Positions 1 through 8,775 of a DNA stretch of 37,579 bases are shown piece by piece (the first letter of the stretch is position 1; the number at the start of each line of letters is the position of its first letter). The position numbers and the translations under genes are program-made. Source of the DNA: JBAVEL01 sp049587715 (GTDB taxonomy: Bacteria > Bacteroidota > Ignavibacteria > UBA10030 > UBA6906); contig JBAVEL010000042.1 in NCBI GenBank assembly GCA_049587715.1, positions 1 to 37,579 of the forward strand, in the 5' to 3' direction. A model generated the notes under the pieces. That model was not told where the DNA came from. It made no database searches and saw nothing but the letters and a program-made list of their open reading frames with translations.

Positions 1-2
1 GG

Positions 3-185
3 AAGCCCTGGGGGCGCCCGGCCGTGGAGGAGGCGCGCCGGATCCTGGCGGATGAGTTCACGCCGATCACCGACGTGCGCGGGTCCGGTCCTGCGCGGGT
101 GTTGGCGGCCGGGAACCTCCTGCTCAAGTTCTGGTCCGAAACATCGCCCGACGGACAACACGGAGGACGGCATGAGGGCACCTGA
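3..185 (+). CDS. Xanthine dehydrogenase small subunit, C-terminal end (partial)
   Basis: This is an open frame entering from the left edge and stopping at TGA 183-185, about 60 residues. It contains the sequence TPITDVRGSGPARVLAAGNL followed by LLKFW. That fits the C-terminal tail of the FAD domain in fused [2Fe-2S]/FAD small subunits of bacterial xanthine dehydrogenase, where a 'PISDxRGSxxYR...NLLxRF' pattern is usual. The stop lies 14 nt inside the following molybdenum-subunit gene, as expected for a coupled small-large subunit pair. The iron-sulfur and FAD-binding parts lie outside the window, so the fused architecture is inferred from this tail and the neighbour. A stand-alone FAD subunit is the alternative. 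Confidence 0.6.
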   Translation, partial: KPWGRPAVEEARRILADEFTPITDVRGSGPARVLAAGNLLLKFWSETSPDGQHGGRHEGT

Positions 186-2517
186 CGGCCGGGCTCTCCC
201 CCTTCCCCATGAGAGCGCAGAGCTCCACGTCACGGGAGAGGCATGCTTCGTGGACGACCTCCCCCTCCCCGGCACTGCGCTGATCGGCCACGTCGTGACA
301 AGCCCCCATGCTCATGCCGCCCTGGAGTCCTTCGATCTGTCGGAAGCTCGCTCCATCCCGGGAGTCCATGCGGTGCTCAGCGCGCGCGACATCCCCGGCC
401 GGAATCAGATCGGACACGTGGTGGAGGACGACCCGTGCCTGGCGGAACATGAAACGGTTTGCGTGGGCCAGGCGGTGTTTCTGATCGCCGCCGAGACCGA
501 GGAAGTCTGCCGCCGGGCCGCGGCAGCCGTCTCCAGTGCCTATCGCCCCCTGGAGGCCGTGCTCACCCTGGATGAGGCGATGGCGCGGGGCACCCTCCTG
601 GGACGCGAGCGCACGATGCATCGGGGAGATGTCCGCACCGCCCTGGCGGCGTCGCCCCACGTTCACAGCGGGGAGCTCCGGACCGGCGCGCAGGAGCACT
701 GGTACCTGGAAACCCAGGCGTGTGTCTGTGTCCCCCACGAGGGGGGAGAGATGGCCGTCTTCAGCTCCACGCAGAACCCATCAGAGACGCAGAGCACCGT
801 GGCGGGGGTTCTGGGGATCCCGCGCAACCGGGTGATCGTGGAGGTACGGAGGATGGGGGGAGCGTTCGGGGGAAAGGAGACGCAGGCAAACCACGTCGCC
901 TGCTGGACCGCGCTGCTTGCCGCCTCCACGCGGCGTCCCGTCAAGATCCGTCTCTCCCGGGATGCAGACATGATCATGACGGGAAAGCGGCATGGATTCC
1001 TCATCCGCTACACGGCGGGTTTTGACGACAACGGCCGGATCCTGGGAGCCGAGTTCGAGCTCAACAGCGACGCCGGCTCGGCGACGGACCTTTCCCACGC
1101 CATCATGGAAAGGGCGATGCTCCACATCGACGGGGCATACTACCTTCCGGCCCTTTCCCTCACCGCGCGGGTGTGGCGCACAAACCTCCCCTCGAACACC
1201 GCCATGCGGGGCTTCGGGGGCCCGCAGGCCATGGCCGCCGTGGAGACGATCCTGGACCGGATCGCCCGGTTCCTGGGGCATGACGCGGCCGCCGTCCGAC
1301 GGCTCAACTTCTACGGGGATCCCCCGCGGGATGTGACCCACTACGGCCAGACCGTCACCGGCAACCGGCTCCCGGCCCTCTATGACGGGCTTGTGGCGTC
1401 CGCGGAGTATGCCCGCCGCAGAAAGGAGGCGGACGCCTTCAATGCCGGCGGCGAGTTCCTGAAGCGCGGCCTGGCGCTCACGCCCGTGAAGTTCGGCATT
1501 TCCTTCACCACCACATTCCTGAACCAGGCGGGGGCGCTGGTGCACGTTTATTCGGACGGCACCATCCTGGTGCATCACGGCGGCACGGAGATGGGGCAGG
1601 GACTCCATACCAAGATACGGCAGGTTGCGGCAGCGGAATTCGGGGTGGACACGGGGCGGGTGCGTGTAAGCCCCACGAACACGGCCGCCGTGCCCAACAC
1701 CTCTCCCACCGCCGCCTCTTCGGGAACGGACCTGAACGGAGCCGCGGTCCGCAATGCAATCCGGACGATCAAGGAGCGGATCGCGCGGTCCCTCGCCGCC
1801 GAATGGAGCGCCCGCTCCCCCTCCTCCCCCACCGTTCCGGCGGAGGTTGTGTTCGAGGGGGCATTCGTGGCGGATCGCTCACACCCCGATCGCCGGATCG
1901 CCTTCGGGGAAGCAGCCGCCCTCATGCACCACCGGCAGGTGAGCCTGAGCGCGGCGGGTTTCTACAGAACCCCCGACATCGGCTGGGACAAGGCGGCCGG
2001 GGTGGGGCGCCCCTTCGCGTATTTCGCCTTCGGCATGGCCGTCTCCGAAGTGCTGCTCGACACGCTGACCGGAAGGGTGAAGCTCCTCCGGACCGACATC
2101 CTGCACGATGTGGGACAGTCCCTCCATCCGGGCATCGACAGGGGCCAGATCGAGGGGGGCTTCCTGCAGGGGTTGGGCTGGGTGACAACGGAGGAGATTC
2201 TCCGGGACGACAGGGGGAACCTGCTGACCCATTCCCCCGACACGTACAAGATACCGGCAACGGGCGATGTGCCCGGGGATTTCCGCGTGGAGATGCTCGC
2301 GGGCGCCCCCAACCCGGGGGTGGTGGGACAGAGCAAGGCGGTGGGGGAACCCCCCTTCATGCTGGCCCTGTCGGTCTGGATGGCCGTCAAGGATGCCCTG
2401 TCGGCCGTGGGGAACCACCGCTTCGAGCCGGACTTCTGCCTCCCCGCAACCACCGAGATGATCCTCCTGTCGGCGGAGAAGCTCCGCGCGCAGGCGGGGG
2501 AGCAGCGCCCCCGATGA
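172..2517 (+). CDS. xdhB: Xanthine dehydrogenase, molybdenum-binding large subunit
   Basis: The product has 781 residues and is the catalytic subunit of a xanthine-dehydrogenase-type molybdenum hydroxylase, expected to hydroxylate purines such as hypoxanthine and xanthine in the cytoplasm. The length matches stand-alone XdhB. The three active-site signatures of true xanthine dehydrogenases are present: GGAFGGKETQ with Glu236, NTAMRGFGGPQ with Arg346, and AVGEPP with Glu726. By family knowledge these correspond to bovine Glu802, Arg880 and Glu1261. I chose ATG 172 because GGAGG at 162-166 precedes it and homology begins just after it; an upstream in-frame ATG at 52 would run into the preceding subunit. 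The TGA overlaps the next ATG (ATGA). It is the first complete gene of the purine-type operon and probably pairs with the truncated upstream subunit. Confidence 0.9.
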   Translation: MRAPDGRALPLPHESAELHVTGEACFVDDLPLPGTALIGHVVTSPHAHAALESFDLSEARSIPGVHAVLSARDIPGRNQIGHVVEDDPCLAEHETVCVGQAVFLIAAETEEVCRRAAAAVSSAYRPLEAVLTLDEAMARGTLLGRERTMHRGDVRTALAASPHVHSGELRTGAQEHWYLETQACVCVPHEGGEMAVFSSTQNPSETQSTVAGVLGIPRNRVIVEVRRMGGAFGGKETQANHVACWTALLAASTRRPVKIRLSRDADMIMTGKRHGFLIRYTAGFDDNGRILGAEFELNSDAGSATDLSHAIMERAMLHIDGAYYLPALSLTARVWRTNLPSNTAMRGFGGPQAMAAVETILDRIARFLGHDAAAVRRLNFYGDPPRDVTHYGQTVTGNRLPALYDGLVASAEYARRRKEADAFNAGGEFLKRGLALTPVKFGISFTTTFLNQAGALVHVYSDGTILVHHGGTEMGQGLHTKIRQVAAAEFGVDTGRVRVSPTNTAAVPNTSPTAASSGTDLNGAAVRNAIRTIKERIARSLAAEWSARSPSSPTVPAEVVFEGAFVADRSHPDRRIAFGEAAALMHHRQVSLSAAGFYRTPDIGWDKAAGVGRPFAYFAFGMAVSEVLLDTLTGRVKLLRTDILHDVGQSLHPGIDRGQIEGGFLQGLGWVTTEEILRDDRGNLLTHSPDTYKIPATGDVPGDFRVEMLAGAPNPGVVGQSKAVGEPPFMLALSVWMAVKDALSAVGNHRFEPDFCLPATTEMILLSAEKLRAQAGEQRPR

Positions 2518-3779
2518 CCCCCCTTCCCCCTCCCTGGGTGACAGGCCTCCGCTGCGTCCTCTGCGGCATTCAGTATCCGCACGGAGACATCCTCACATGC
2601 CCCGCCTGCGGGGAGGAAGGCATACTGGATGTAGAGTCGGATCTGGAGAGCATCCGGTCGGCGCTCACACGCGAGCCCCTGGAAGGGCGGCCCCCGACCC
2701 TGGAGCGATACCGCGACTTCCTTCCCGTTTCCCCCTCGATCGCTTTCCCCCCGCTGGCGGCGGGGTGGACCCCCGTGGTGCGGGCCGAACGCCTCGGGCG
2801 CATCGCGGGTCTGCGGGAGCTGTTTCTCAAGGACGACGGGCGGAACCCCACGGCCTCCTTCAAGGACCGGGCCAGCATCGTCGGGGTGATGAAGGCCGGC
2901 GAGTTCGGCTATGGGACAATCGCGTGCGCTTCCACGGGGAACGCGGCGTCTTCGCTCGCCGGCATCGCCGCGGCCAGCGGTCTCCCCTGCGTGATCTTCG
3001 TCCCCGAAGCCGCCCCCGAGCCGAAGCTCACGCAGCTTCTCATATTCGGCGCCGTCGTCTTCCGGGTGCGGGGCACATACGAGGACGCCTTCCGGCTCTC
3101 CGCGCTCTCGTGCCGGGCCTTCGGCTGGTACAGCCGCAACAGCGGCACCAACCCCTTTCTGGTGGAGGGGAAGAAGACCGCGGGGCTCGAAGTGGCCGAA
3201 CAGACCGCCGGATCCCCGCCCGACTGGGTGGCGGTCCCGGTGGGCGACGGGTGCACGGTGGGCGGGATCGGCAAGGGTCTCCGGGAGATGGCGGCCCTGG
3301 GCCGCCTCCGGGCGGCGCCCCGGCTCCTGGGAATCCAGGCGGAGGGGGCGTCCCCCATTGCCCATGCCTTCGGGGGAACGGGATCTCTCATTCCGGCCGT
3401 TCCCCGCACCCTGGCGGACAGTATCGCCGTGGGAACGCCGCGGAACTGGCGGAGGGCCCTCCATGAGATCCGCTCCTCGGGGGGCGCCATGGTGACGGTG
3501 GAGGACGGGGAAATCCTGGAGGCAATGCGGCTCTGTGCGCGGCACGCGGGTGTTTTCGCCGAGCCGGCGGCGGCGGCGGCCCTGGCGGGCCTCCTGAAGG
3601 CGGTCCGGACAGGAGTCATATCGGCCGGGGAATCGGCCCTGGTCATGATAACCGGCAACGGCCTGAAGGACATACGGTCCGCCCGGAGGGCCGCGGGAAC
3701 GGAGTTCACCGTGGATCCCGACCTGGACCAGGTGCGCGCCCTGGTGAGAGACTCCGTCCGCCCGGGAGCCCAAACCTGA
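2514..3779 (+). CDS. Threonine-synthase-like PLP enzyme with N-terminal zinc ribbon
   Basis: The product has 421 residues and is a fold-type II pyridoxal-phosphate enzyme closest in appearance to threonine synthase. It starts with a CxxC...CxxC zinc ribbon (Cys14, Cys17, Cys29, Cys32), as many short threonine synthases do. The PLP lysine is Lys117 in NPTASFKDR, and the following ASTGNAASSLA matches the substrate/phosphate loop. The ATG at 2514 overlaps the xdhB stop (ATGA), and its own TGA shares one base with the next ATG, so it is locked into the purine-type operon. There are no homoserine or threonine pathway genes nearby. I infer it may act as a lyase or ammonia-lyase on an intermediate of this pathway. 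A genuine threonine synthase (thrC) cannot be excluded from sequence alone. Confidence 0.8.
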   Translation: MTPLPPPWVTGLRCVLCGIQYPHGDILTCPACGEEGILDVESDLESIRSALTREPLEGRPPTLERYRDFLPVSPSIAFPPLAAGWTPVVRAERLGRIAGLRELFLKDDGRNPTASFKDRASIVGVMKAGEFGYGTIACASTGNAASSLAGIAAASGLPCVIFVPEAAPEPKLTQLLIFGAVVFRVRGTYEDAFRLSALSCRAFGWYSRNSGTNPFLVEGKKTAGLEVAEQTAGSPPDWVAVPVGDGCTVGGIGKGLREMAALGRLRAAPRLLGIQAEGASPIAHAFGGTGSLIPAVPRTLADSIAVGTPRNWRRALHEIRSSGGAMVTVEDGEILEAMRLCARHAGVFAEPAAAAALAGLLKAVRTGVISAGESALVMITGNGLKDIRSARRAAGTEFTVDPDLDQVRALVRDSVRPGAQT

Positions 3780-5083
3780 TGCAGACCCGCCTGCTCTCCA
3801 ACGGCATTCTCCTCTCGCCCGGGAAGTCGGGGATGGAACGCGCCGATCTGCGCCTGGGGGGGGACACGATTCTGGAACGGGCTCCCACCCTCACCCCCCT
3901 GGCGGGGGAGCCGCGCGAGGATCTGCATGGGGCCCTGGTGATGCCCGGGTTCGTGTGCGCCCACACGCATCTCTATTCTTCCCTTGTCCGCGGGATGCCT
4001 TTCCCCGACCCGCCCCCCCGGGACTTCCCCGAGACCCTGGAGAGGATCTGGTGGAAGCTGGACCGGGCGCTGGACGAGGAATCCGTCCACTCAAGCGCCC
4101 TGGCCGGAGCGGCGGAGGCCCTCCGTCGGGGGGTCACGACAATCGTGGACCACCACTCCTCCCCGACGGCGATCCCCGGCAGCCTGTCCCACATCGAGAA
4201 GGGCCTTGCGAAGGTCGGCCTCCGGGGGATTCTCTGCTACGAGGTCTCCGACAGGGACGGCCCCCGGGCCCGGGACCAGGGCCTGGAGGAAAACCTCCGG
4301 TATGCGTCCTCCCGGCGGACGGATCCCCTGTTCAGGGGTCTTGTGGGGGCGCACGCTTCCTTCACCCTCTCGGAGGAATCCCTGCGGCTCCTCGGCGAGA
4401 CCACCCGGAAGCTGGATGCCGGTCTCCACATGCATCTGGCCGAGGACGCGGCCGACGCGCGCCTGACTCTGGCCCGGTACGGAGTCCCCATCCTGAACCG
4501 CCTGCAGAACCACGGCCTCGTCACCGACCGGTCCGTCTTCGCCCACGCCGTGACGCTGGGACGGGAGGAGTACACCGTGCTTGCGCGTGCGGGGAGCTGG
4601 CTCATCCACAATCCCCGGTCCAACATGAACAACCGCGTCGGACACGCACCCATCCATCTGTTCGGTGAGAAGGCGGCCCTCGGGACCGACGGGTTCCCGG
4701 CCGACATGCTGGAGGAGGCGCGTGCGGCCTTTTTCTGGAACCGGACGGCGGATCCTCCATCCCAGCCGGCGGATGCTCTGCGTCTCCTGTTCAACGGAAC
4801 ACGGCTTGCGGGAGAGGTCTTCGGCAAGCGGTTCGGAGACCTGGAGGCCGGGTACGGGGCGGATCTCGTCACCCTCCGGTATCTTCCCCCCACTCCCCTG
4901 GAGGCCCGCACCCTCCCCGCCCATATCCTCTTCGGATTGAGCTCCGCCGCGGTGGAATCCGTGATGGTGGGCGGGGAGTGGATCCTGCGGGACGGCACGT
5001 TCACCCGCTGTTCCGAGGAGGAGATTCTCCGGGAGGCGTCACACGCGGCGGATCGCCTGTGGAGGAGGGCCCTGGATGAATGA
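3779..5083 (+). CDS. ssnA: SsnA-like amidohydrolase/aminohydrolase
   Basis: The product has 434 residues and belongs to the metal-dependent amidohydrolase superfamily, in the deaminase/chlorohydrolase branch (guanine deaminase, TrzA, SsnA). The metal HxH motif is His62 and His64 in FVCAHTHLYSSL. Later ligand-type motifs are GLHMHLAED, FAHAVTL and LGTDGFPADM. Overall it resembles SsnA, the conserved 'selenium metabolism' aminohydrolase found beside ygfK and xdhD in E. coli. The likely role is hydrolytic deamination or ring opening of a purine or a purine-derived intermediate; the substrate is not known for the family with certainty. The ATG overlaps the previous stop by one base (TGATG). The gene end contains the GGAGGAGGG ribosome site for the next gene, showing translational coupling. 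Confidence 0.8.
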   Translation: MQTRLLSNGILLSPGKSGMERADLRLGGDTILERAPTLTPLAGEPREDLHGALVMPGFVCAHTHLYSSLVRGMPFPDPPPRDFPETLERIWWKLDRALDEESVHSSALAGAAEALRRGVTTIVDHHSSPTAIPGSLSHIEKGLAKVGLRGILCYEVSDRDGPRARDQGLEENLRYASSRRTDPLFRGLVGAHASFTLSEESLRLLGETTRKLDAGLHMHLAEDAADARLTLARYGVPILNRLQNHGLVTDRSVFAHAVTLGREEYTVLARAGSWLIHNPRSNMNNRVGHAPIHLFGEKAALGTDGFPADMLEEARAAFFWNRTADPPSQPADALRLLFNGTRLAGEVFGKRFGDLEAGYGADLVTLRYLPPTPLEARTLPAHILFGLSSAAVESVMVGGEWILRDGTFTRCSEEEILREASHAADRLWRRALDE

Positions 5084-7409
5084 CCTCCGCATGATCGGCA
5101 CGCACCAGAGGCGTGTGGACGGTCCGGCCAAAGTGACGGGCAGGGCGCTCTTCGCCGAAGACTACAACCGCCCCCACCAGCTTGTGGGAAGGGTCCTGAG
5201 ACCCCCGCATGCGCATGCCCGCATCCTGCGCGTGGATACATCGGAGGCGGAGCGCCTTCAGGGGGTTGCGGCCGTGCTCACGGCGGCCGACATTCCCGGA
5301 GCCCGGAGTTTCGGCATCGTGATTCCGAACCAGGCCATTCTCGCCGCCGACCGGGTGCGGTATCTGGGAGACGCCGTGGCAATTGTGGCGGCGGAGTCCG
5401 GGGAGACCGCCCAACGGGCCCTGGACCTCATACGGGTCGATTACGAGCCCCTCCCCGTGCTGGACGACCCCGAGCGGGCGATGGAGCCGGATGCCCCCGC
5501 CCTGCACGAGGGAGGGAATGTCTTCGTCCACCACAAGGTCCGCAGAGGGGATGCGGAGGAGGGATTCCGGAATGCCGGGATCGTCCTTGAGCGCACCTTC
5601 AGAACACAATGCATCGAGCATTCCTATCTGGAGCCCGAGGCGGTGCTGGCGGAACCCTCGGAGAACGGGGGTGTCCGCATCACGGGATCCATCCAGAACC
5701 TCTTTTCCTCCCGGCGCTCCGTCGCCGCCGCCCTCCGGCTGGACCTGAACAGGGTGCAGCTTGTGCAGGCCACCCTGGGCGGATCCTTCGGGGGGAAGGA
5801 CGAGGTGATGACAGCCATGTGCTGCCGTGCGGGCCTTCTCGCCCTCCGGACGGGCCGACCCGTGAAGATGGTGAACACGCGGGAAGAATCCATGCTGGAG
5901 AGCTACAAACGGCATCCCTACGTGCTCACCTACCGCTGGGGAGCCCGCGCCGACGGCCGGCTCATCGCCATGAGAATCCGCTGCGTGGCCGACGGGGGCG
6001 CCTACGCTTCCATGAGCCCGTTCGTGACCTGGCGCTCCGTCGTGCAGGCGGCCGGACCATACCGGTGCGAGAACGTGGAAACAGACGTCTATGCGGTCTA
6101 TACCAACAACACCTACACGGGGGCCATGCGGGGCTTCGGGTCCCCCCAGGTGAACTTCGCCATCGAATCCATGATGGATGAGCTGGCCGAGAGAATTGGC
6201 ACCGACCCCCTGTCCATACGGCTCCTGAACTGCTTCGAGTCCGGCGACGTGACGGCAACAGGCCAGCGGCTGGACCACACCGTCAGCCTGAAGGAAGTTC
6301 TCCGGAAAGCCGCCGCCGCGTCGGGCTTTGCAGAAAAGTGGCGCACCTGCCGGGAGGCGGCCCCGGGGCCCATCCGGCGCGGCATCGGTATCGCGTGCAG
6401 CTACCGGGGCGTCTCCCTCGGAGCGGAGGGTACCGACGCTGCGGGAGCCGTGGTCTCGGTGCAGACCGACGGCAGCGTGATCGTCTCATCCGGCGTCACG
6501 GACATGGGTCAGGGCGCCCAGACCCAGATGTCGCAGATCACGGCGGAGGTCCTGGGCATTTCCATGGACCGGATCGTGTTCCTCAATACCAACACCAGCC
6601 GGGTTCCCGATTCCGGCCCCACGGTGGCTTCCCGGGGAACCATCATGGGAGGCTCTGCGGCCCGGAAGGCCGCCGAGGGAGTGCGTGCTTCACTCGTCTC
6701 GGCGGGGGCCGCCCGCCTGGACATCCCGCCCGATCACCTGGCCCTTGCGGAGGATCACCTGGTCCATGCGGACACGGGCCAGCGCCTGATGTCCTTCAGG
6801 GATCTCGCCGCGGAGTGCTTCCGCCAGGGACGCCCCCTGTTCGCTTTCGGATGGCACAAGGCACCCGAGACCTCCTGGAAGGAGGAGCGCGGCGAGGGAG
6901 ACGCCTATTTCACGTTCGTGTACGGCGCCAATGTGGCCGAGGTGGAAGTGGATACGGAGACAGGTGCCGTGCAGGTCCTGGATGTCGTGGCGGCCCATGA
7001 TGTCGGGCGCGCCATCAGCAGGGGTGGGGTCCTGGGTCAGATCTACGGGGGGGTGGCCATGGGTCTCGGATACGGATTGCTGGAGGAGTTCGCCTTCGAA
7101 TCCGCCCGGCCCAAGCAGCTCAACTTCGACGAGTATCTGATTCCCACCTCGATGGATGTCCCCGCCGTCCGGGCCCTGATCATCGAGAACCCCGATGCGG
7201 CAGGCCCCTTCGGCGCCAAATCGGTGGGAGAGCCCGCAAACGAGCTCGCAGCCCCCGCCGTCGCCAATGCCATCTTCAACGCGACGGGGAGACGGGTCCT
7301 GGAGCTGCCGGCGAACCTGGAGAGGGTGCTCCTGGGTCACGCCCTCTCGAGGACCGGACCCCGGGGATCCCTCCTTAAGACGACAGAGGAGAGGGAGCCC
7401 GGGCCATGA
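5076..7409 (+). CDS. Molybdenum hydroxylase, molybdopterin-binding subunit (XdhD-type)
   Basis: The product has 777 residues and is the catalytic subunit of a second molybdenum hydroxylase, encoded as a separate polypeptide; its FAD and [2Fe-2S] partners follow directly. An N-terminal aldehyde-oxidase a/b hammerhead domain (about 15-130) precedes the molybdenum domains. Its signatures differ from the xanthine dehydrogenase at the start of the window. GGSFGGKDE carries Asp242 where xanthine dehydrogenases have the catalytic glutamate of GGKETQ, while Arg352 (GAMRGFGSPQ) and Glu719 (SVGEP) are kept. It resembles the XdhD/'selenate reductase molybdenum subunit' type, although E. coli XdhD is fused to its iron-sulfur domain. 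The substrate is not identifiable; a purine or pyrimidine derivative is likely by context. ATG 5076 follows GGAGGAGGG at 5061-5069 and overlaps ssnA by 8 nt. Confidence 0.82.
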   Translation: MNDLRMIGTHQRRVDGPAKVTGRALFAEDYNRPHQLVGRVLRPPHAHARILRVDTSEAERLQGVAAVLTAADIPGARSFGIVIPNQAILAADRVRYLGDAVAIVAAESGETAQRALDLIRVDYEPLPVLDDPERAMEPDAPALHEGGNVFVHHKVRRGDAEEGFRNAGIVLERTFRTQCIEHSYLEPEAVLAEPSENGGVRITGSIQNLFSSRRSVAAALRLDLNRVQLVQATLGGSFGGKDEVMTAMCCRAGLLALRTGRPVKMVNTREESMLESYKRHPYVLTYRWGARADGRLIAMRIRCVADGGAYASMSPFVTWRSVVQAAGPYRCENVETDVYAVYTNNTYTGAMRGFGSPQVNFAIESMMDELAERIGTDPLSIRLLNCFESGDVTATGQRLDHTVSLKEVLRKAAAASGFAEKWRTCREAAPGPIRRGIGIACSYRGVSLGAEGTDAAGAVVSVQTDGSVIVSSGVTDMGQGAQTQMSQITAEVLGISMDRIVFLNTNTSRVPDSGPTVASRGTIMGGSAARKAAEGVRASLVSAGAARLDIPPDHLALAEDHLVHADTGQRLMSFRDLAAECFRQGRPLFAFGWHKAPETSWKEERGEGDAYFTFVYGANVAEVEVDTETGAVQVLDVVAAHDVGRAISRGGVLGQIYGGVAMGLGYGLLEEFAFESARPKQLNFDEYLIPTSMDVPAVRALIIENPDAAGPFGAKSVGEPANELAAPAVANAIFNATGRRVLELPANLERVLLGHALSRTGPRGSLLKTTEEREPGP

Positions 7410-8290
7410 GACCGCCCGCCTACAGATGTGCCGGAACCCTGGAGGAGGCCTGCGCGCTGATGGCAGGGCCCGGCGCATCCCGGGTGATTGCGGGGGGCAC
7501 CGATCTCATCCCGGAACTGCGGCGCCCGGACGCCCCGGGGTGGGACCTGCTGGTGGACATCGGCCGCCTCGACGGACTGAGGGGGATCGGAGGGGAAGGA
7601 CCGCGCATCCGGATCGGGGCCCTCAGCACCCATGCCGAGCTTGCCCGATCGGAGGTCCTCATCCGGAGAGCCCGCTTTCTGGCGGAAGCGGCCGGGATGG
7701 TGGGATCTGCGCAGATCCGCAACCGCGGGACCCTCGGCGGGAACATCATGAACGCAGCCGCCTGCGCGGACACCCTCCCTCCCCTCGTCGCCCTGGACGC
7801 AGTGGCGCACCTGCGCTCCACGGCGGGAGAAAGGGCCGTTCCGATCGCCCGGTTCTTCGCCGGATCCTATGCCACGACGGCCCGGCGCGATGAGATTCTC
7901 ACGCACGTGGAGTTCACCCTCCCTCGGGCGGGTGCCGGGACCTGTTTTCTCAAGCTGGGCAGAAGGGCGGCCGTTTCCATCGCCCGCCTGAGCGTTGCAG
8001 GGCTTGTCGCCCGGGACGCCTCGGGCCGCATCCAGGATGCCCGCATTGTTCCCGGAGCCGCTCTTCCCGTCTGGGAGCGGATGGAGGAGGCGGAGGAGCT
8101 GCTGCGGGGACGGTCCCCCTCCCGGGAGCTGTTCGCCGAGGCGGGCAGGGCCGCATCGGCCGCTGTGATCCGGCGGATAGGCCGCCGGTGGTCCACCGAA
8201 TACAAGGAACCCGTTCTGGCCGTCCTGGTCCGGCGGGCGCTTGAGGTCTGCTGCACCAGGGAAGGCACATCCGCGGGAGCACCGTCATGA
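7406..8290 (+). CDS. Molybdenum hydroxylase, FAD-binding subunit
   Basis: The product has 294 residues and matches the medium (FAD) subunit of three-component molybdenum hydroxylases (CoxM/YgfM-like). The two FAD pyrophosphate-binding loops are clear: AGGTDL at about 29-34 and TLGGNIMNAAACADT starting at 109. A CO-dehydrogenase flavoprotein C-terminal domain follows, to about residue 285. It should pass electrons from the iron-sulfur subunit to NAD or another acceptor. The ATG overlaps the molybdenum-subunit stop (ATGA), and its own stop overlaps the iron-sulfur subunit start in the same way. The three subunits are therefore almost certainly made and assembled together. Confidence 0.9.
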   Translation: MRPPAYRCAGTLEEACALMAGPGASRVIAGGTDLIPELRRPDAPGWDLLVDIGRLDGLRGIGGEGPRIRIGALSTHAELARSEVLIRRARFLAEAAGMVGSAQIRNRGTLGGNIMNAAACADTLPPLVALDAVAHLRSTAGERAVPIARFFAGSYATTARRDEILTHVEFTLPRAGAGTCFLKLGRRAAVSIARLSVAGLVARDASGRIQDARIVPGAALPVWERMEEAEELLRGRSPSRELFAEAGRAASAAVIRRIGRRWSTEYKEPVLAVLVRRALEVCCTREGTSAGAPS

Positions 8291-8775
8291 GCACCCTTCT
8301 GGTTCGTTGCACGGTGAACGGACTGCCCCGGGCGGCGGAGGCGGAACCCCACCACACGCTCCTGGATCTGCTCCGGAACGGCCTCGGTCTCACAGGCACC
8401 AAACGCGGGTGCGAGATCGGCGAGTGCGGCGCCTGCACCGTCCTGCTGGACGGGCTCGCCGTGAACGCGTGTCTTGTGCTGGCTCCACAGGTGGAAGGCC
8501 GCACCATCCTGACGGTGGAGGGGTTGGAGCGCGGCGGGCGCCTTTCGGCGCTTCAGGAGGCCTTCCTGGACGCGGACGCGGTGCACTGCGGGTTCTGCAC
8601 ACCCGGCATGCTCATGAGCGCGCGCGCCCTCCTGGACCGGAACCCCAGCCCCGATGAGGCCGAGATCCGGTCGGCCATTGCGGGCAATCTCTGCCGCTGT
8701 ACGGGGTACGTCCAGCCCGTGGAGGCGATCCGGGAGGCGGCGCATCGGGAACATCCACCAGGAGAAGAGCGGTGA
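8287..8775 (+). CDS. Molybdenum hydroxylase, [2Fe-2S] subunit
   Basis: The product has 162 residues, the usual length of the small iron-sulfur subunit. It has a plant-ferredoxin-type N-terminal cluster (Cys42, Cys47, Cys50 in GCEIGECGAC, and Cys62) and a C-terminal four-helix [2Fe-2S] domain (Cys101 and Cys104 in CGFCTPGM, Cys136 and Cys138 in CRCTGY). All eight ligands are present. It relays electrons between the molybdenum centre of the 777-residue subunit and the FAD subunit. Start and stop overlap both neighbours by 4 nt (ATGA and GTGA). Confidence 0.93.
   Translation: MSTLLVRCTVNGLPRAAEAEPHHTLLDLLRNGLGLTGTKRGCEIGECGACTVLLDGLAVNACLVLAPQVEGRTILTVEGLERGGRLSALQEAFLDADAVHCGFCTPGMLMSARALLDRNPSPDEAEIRSAIAGNLCRCTGYVQPVEAIREAAHREHPPGEER

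Noticed and set aside
1962..3773. Long open frame on the minus strand opposite xdhB and the threonine-synthase-like gene (603 codons)
   Set aside because: It is a GC-rich antisense shadow: no recognisable domain, arginine/glycine/proline-rich composition, and the plus strand carries conserved motifs throughout.
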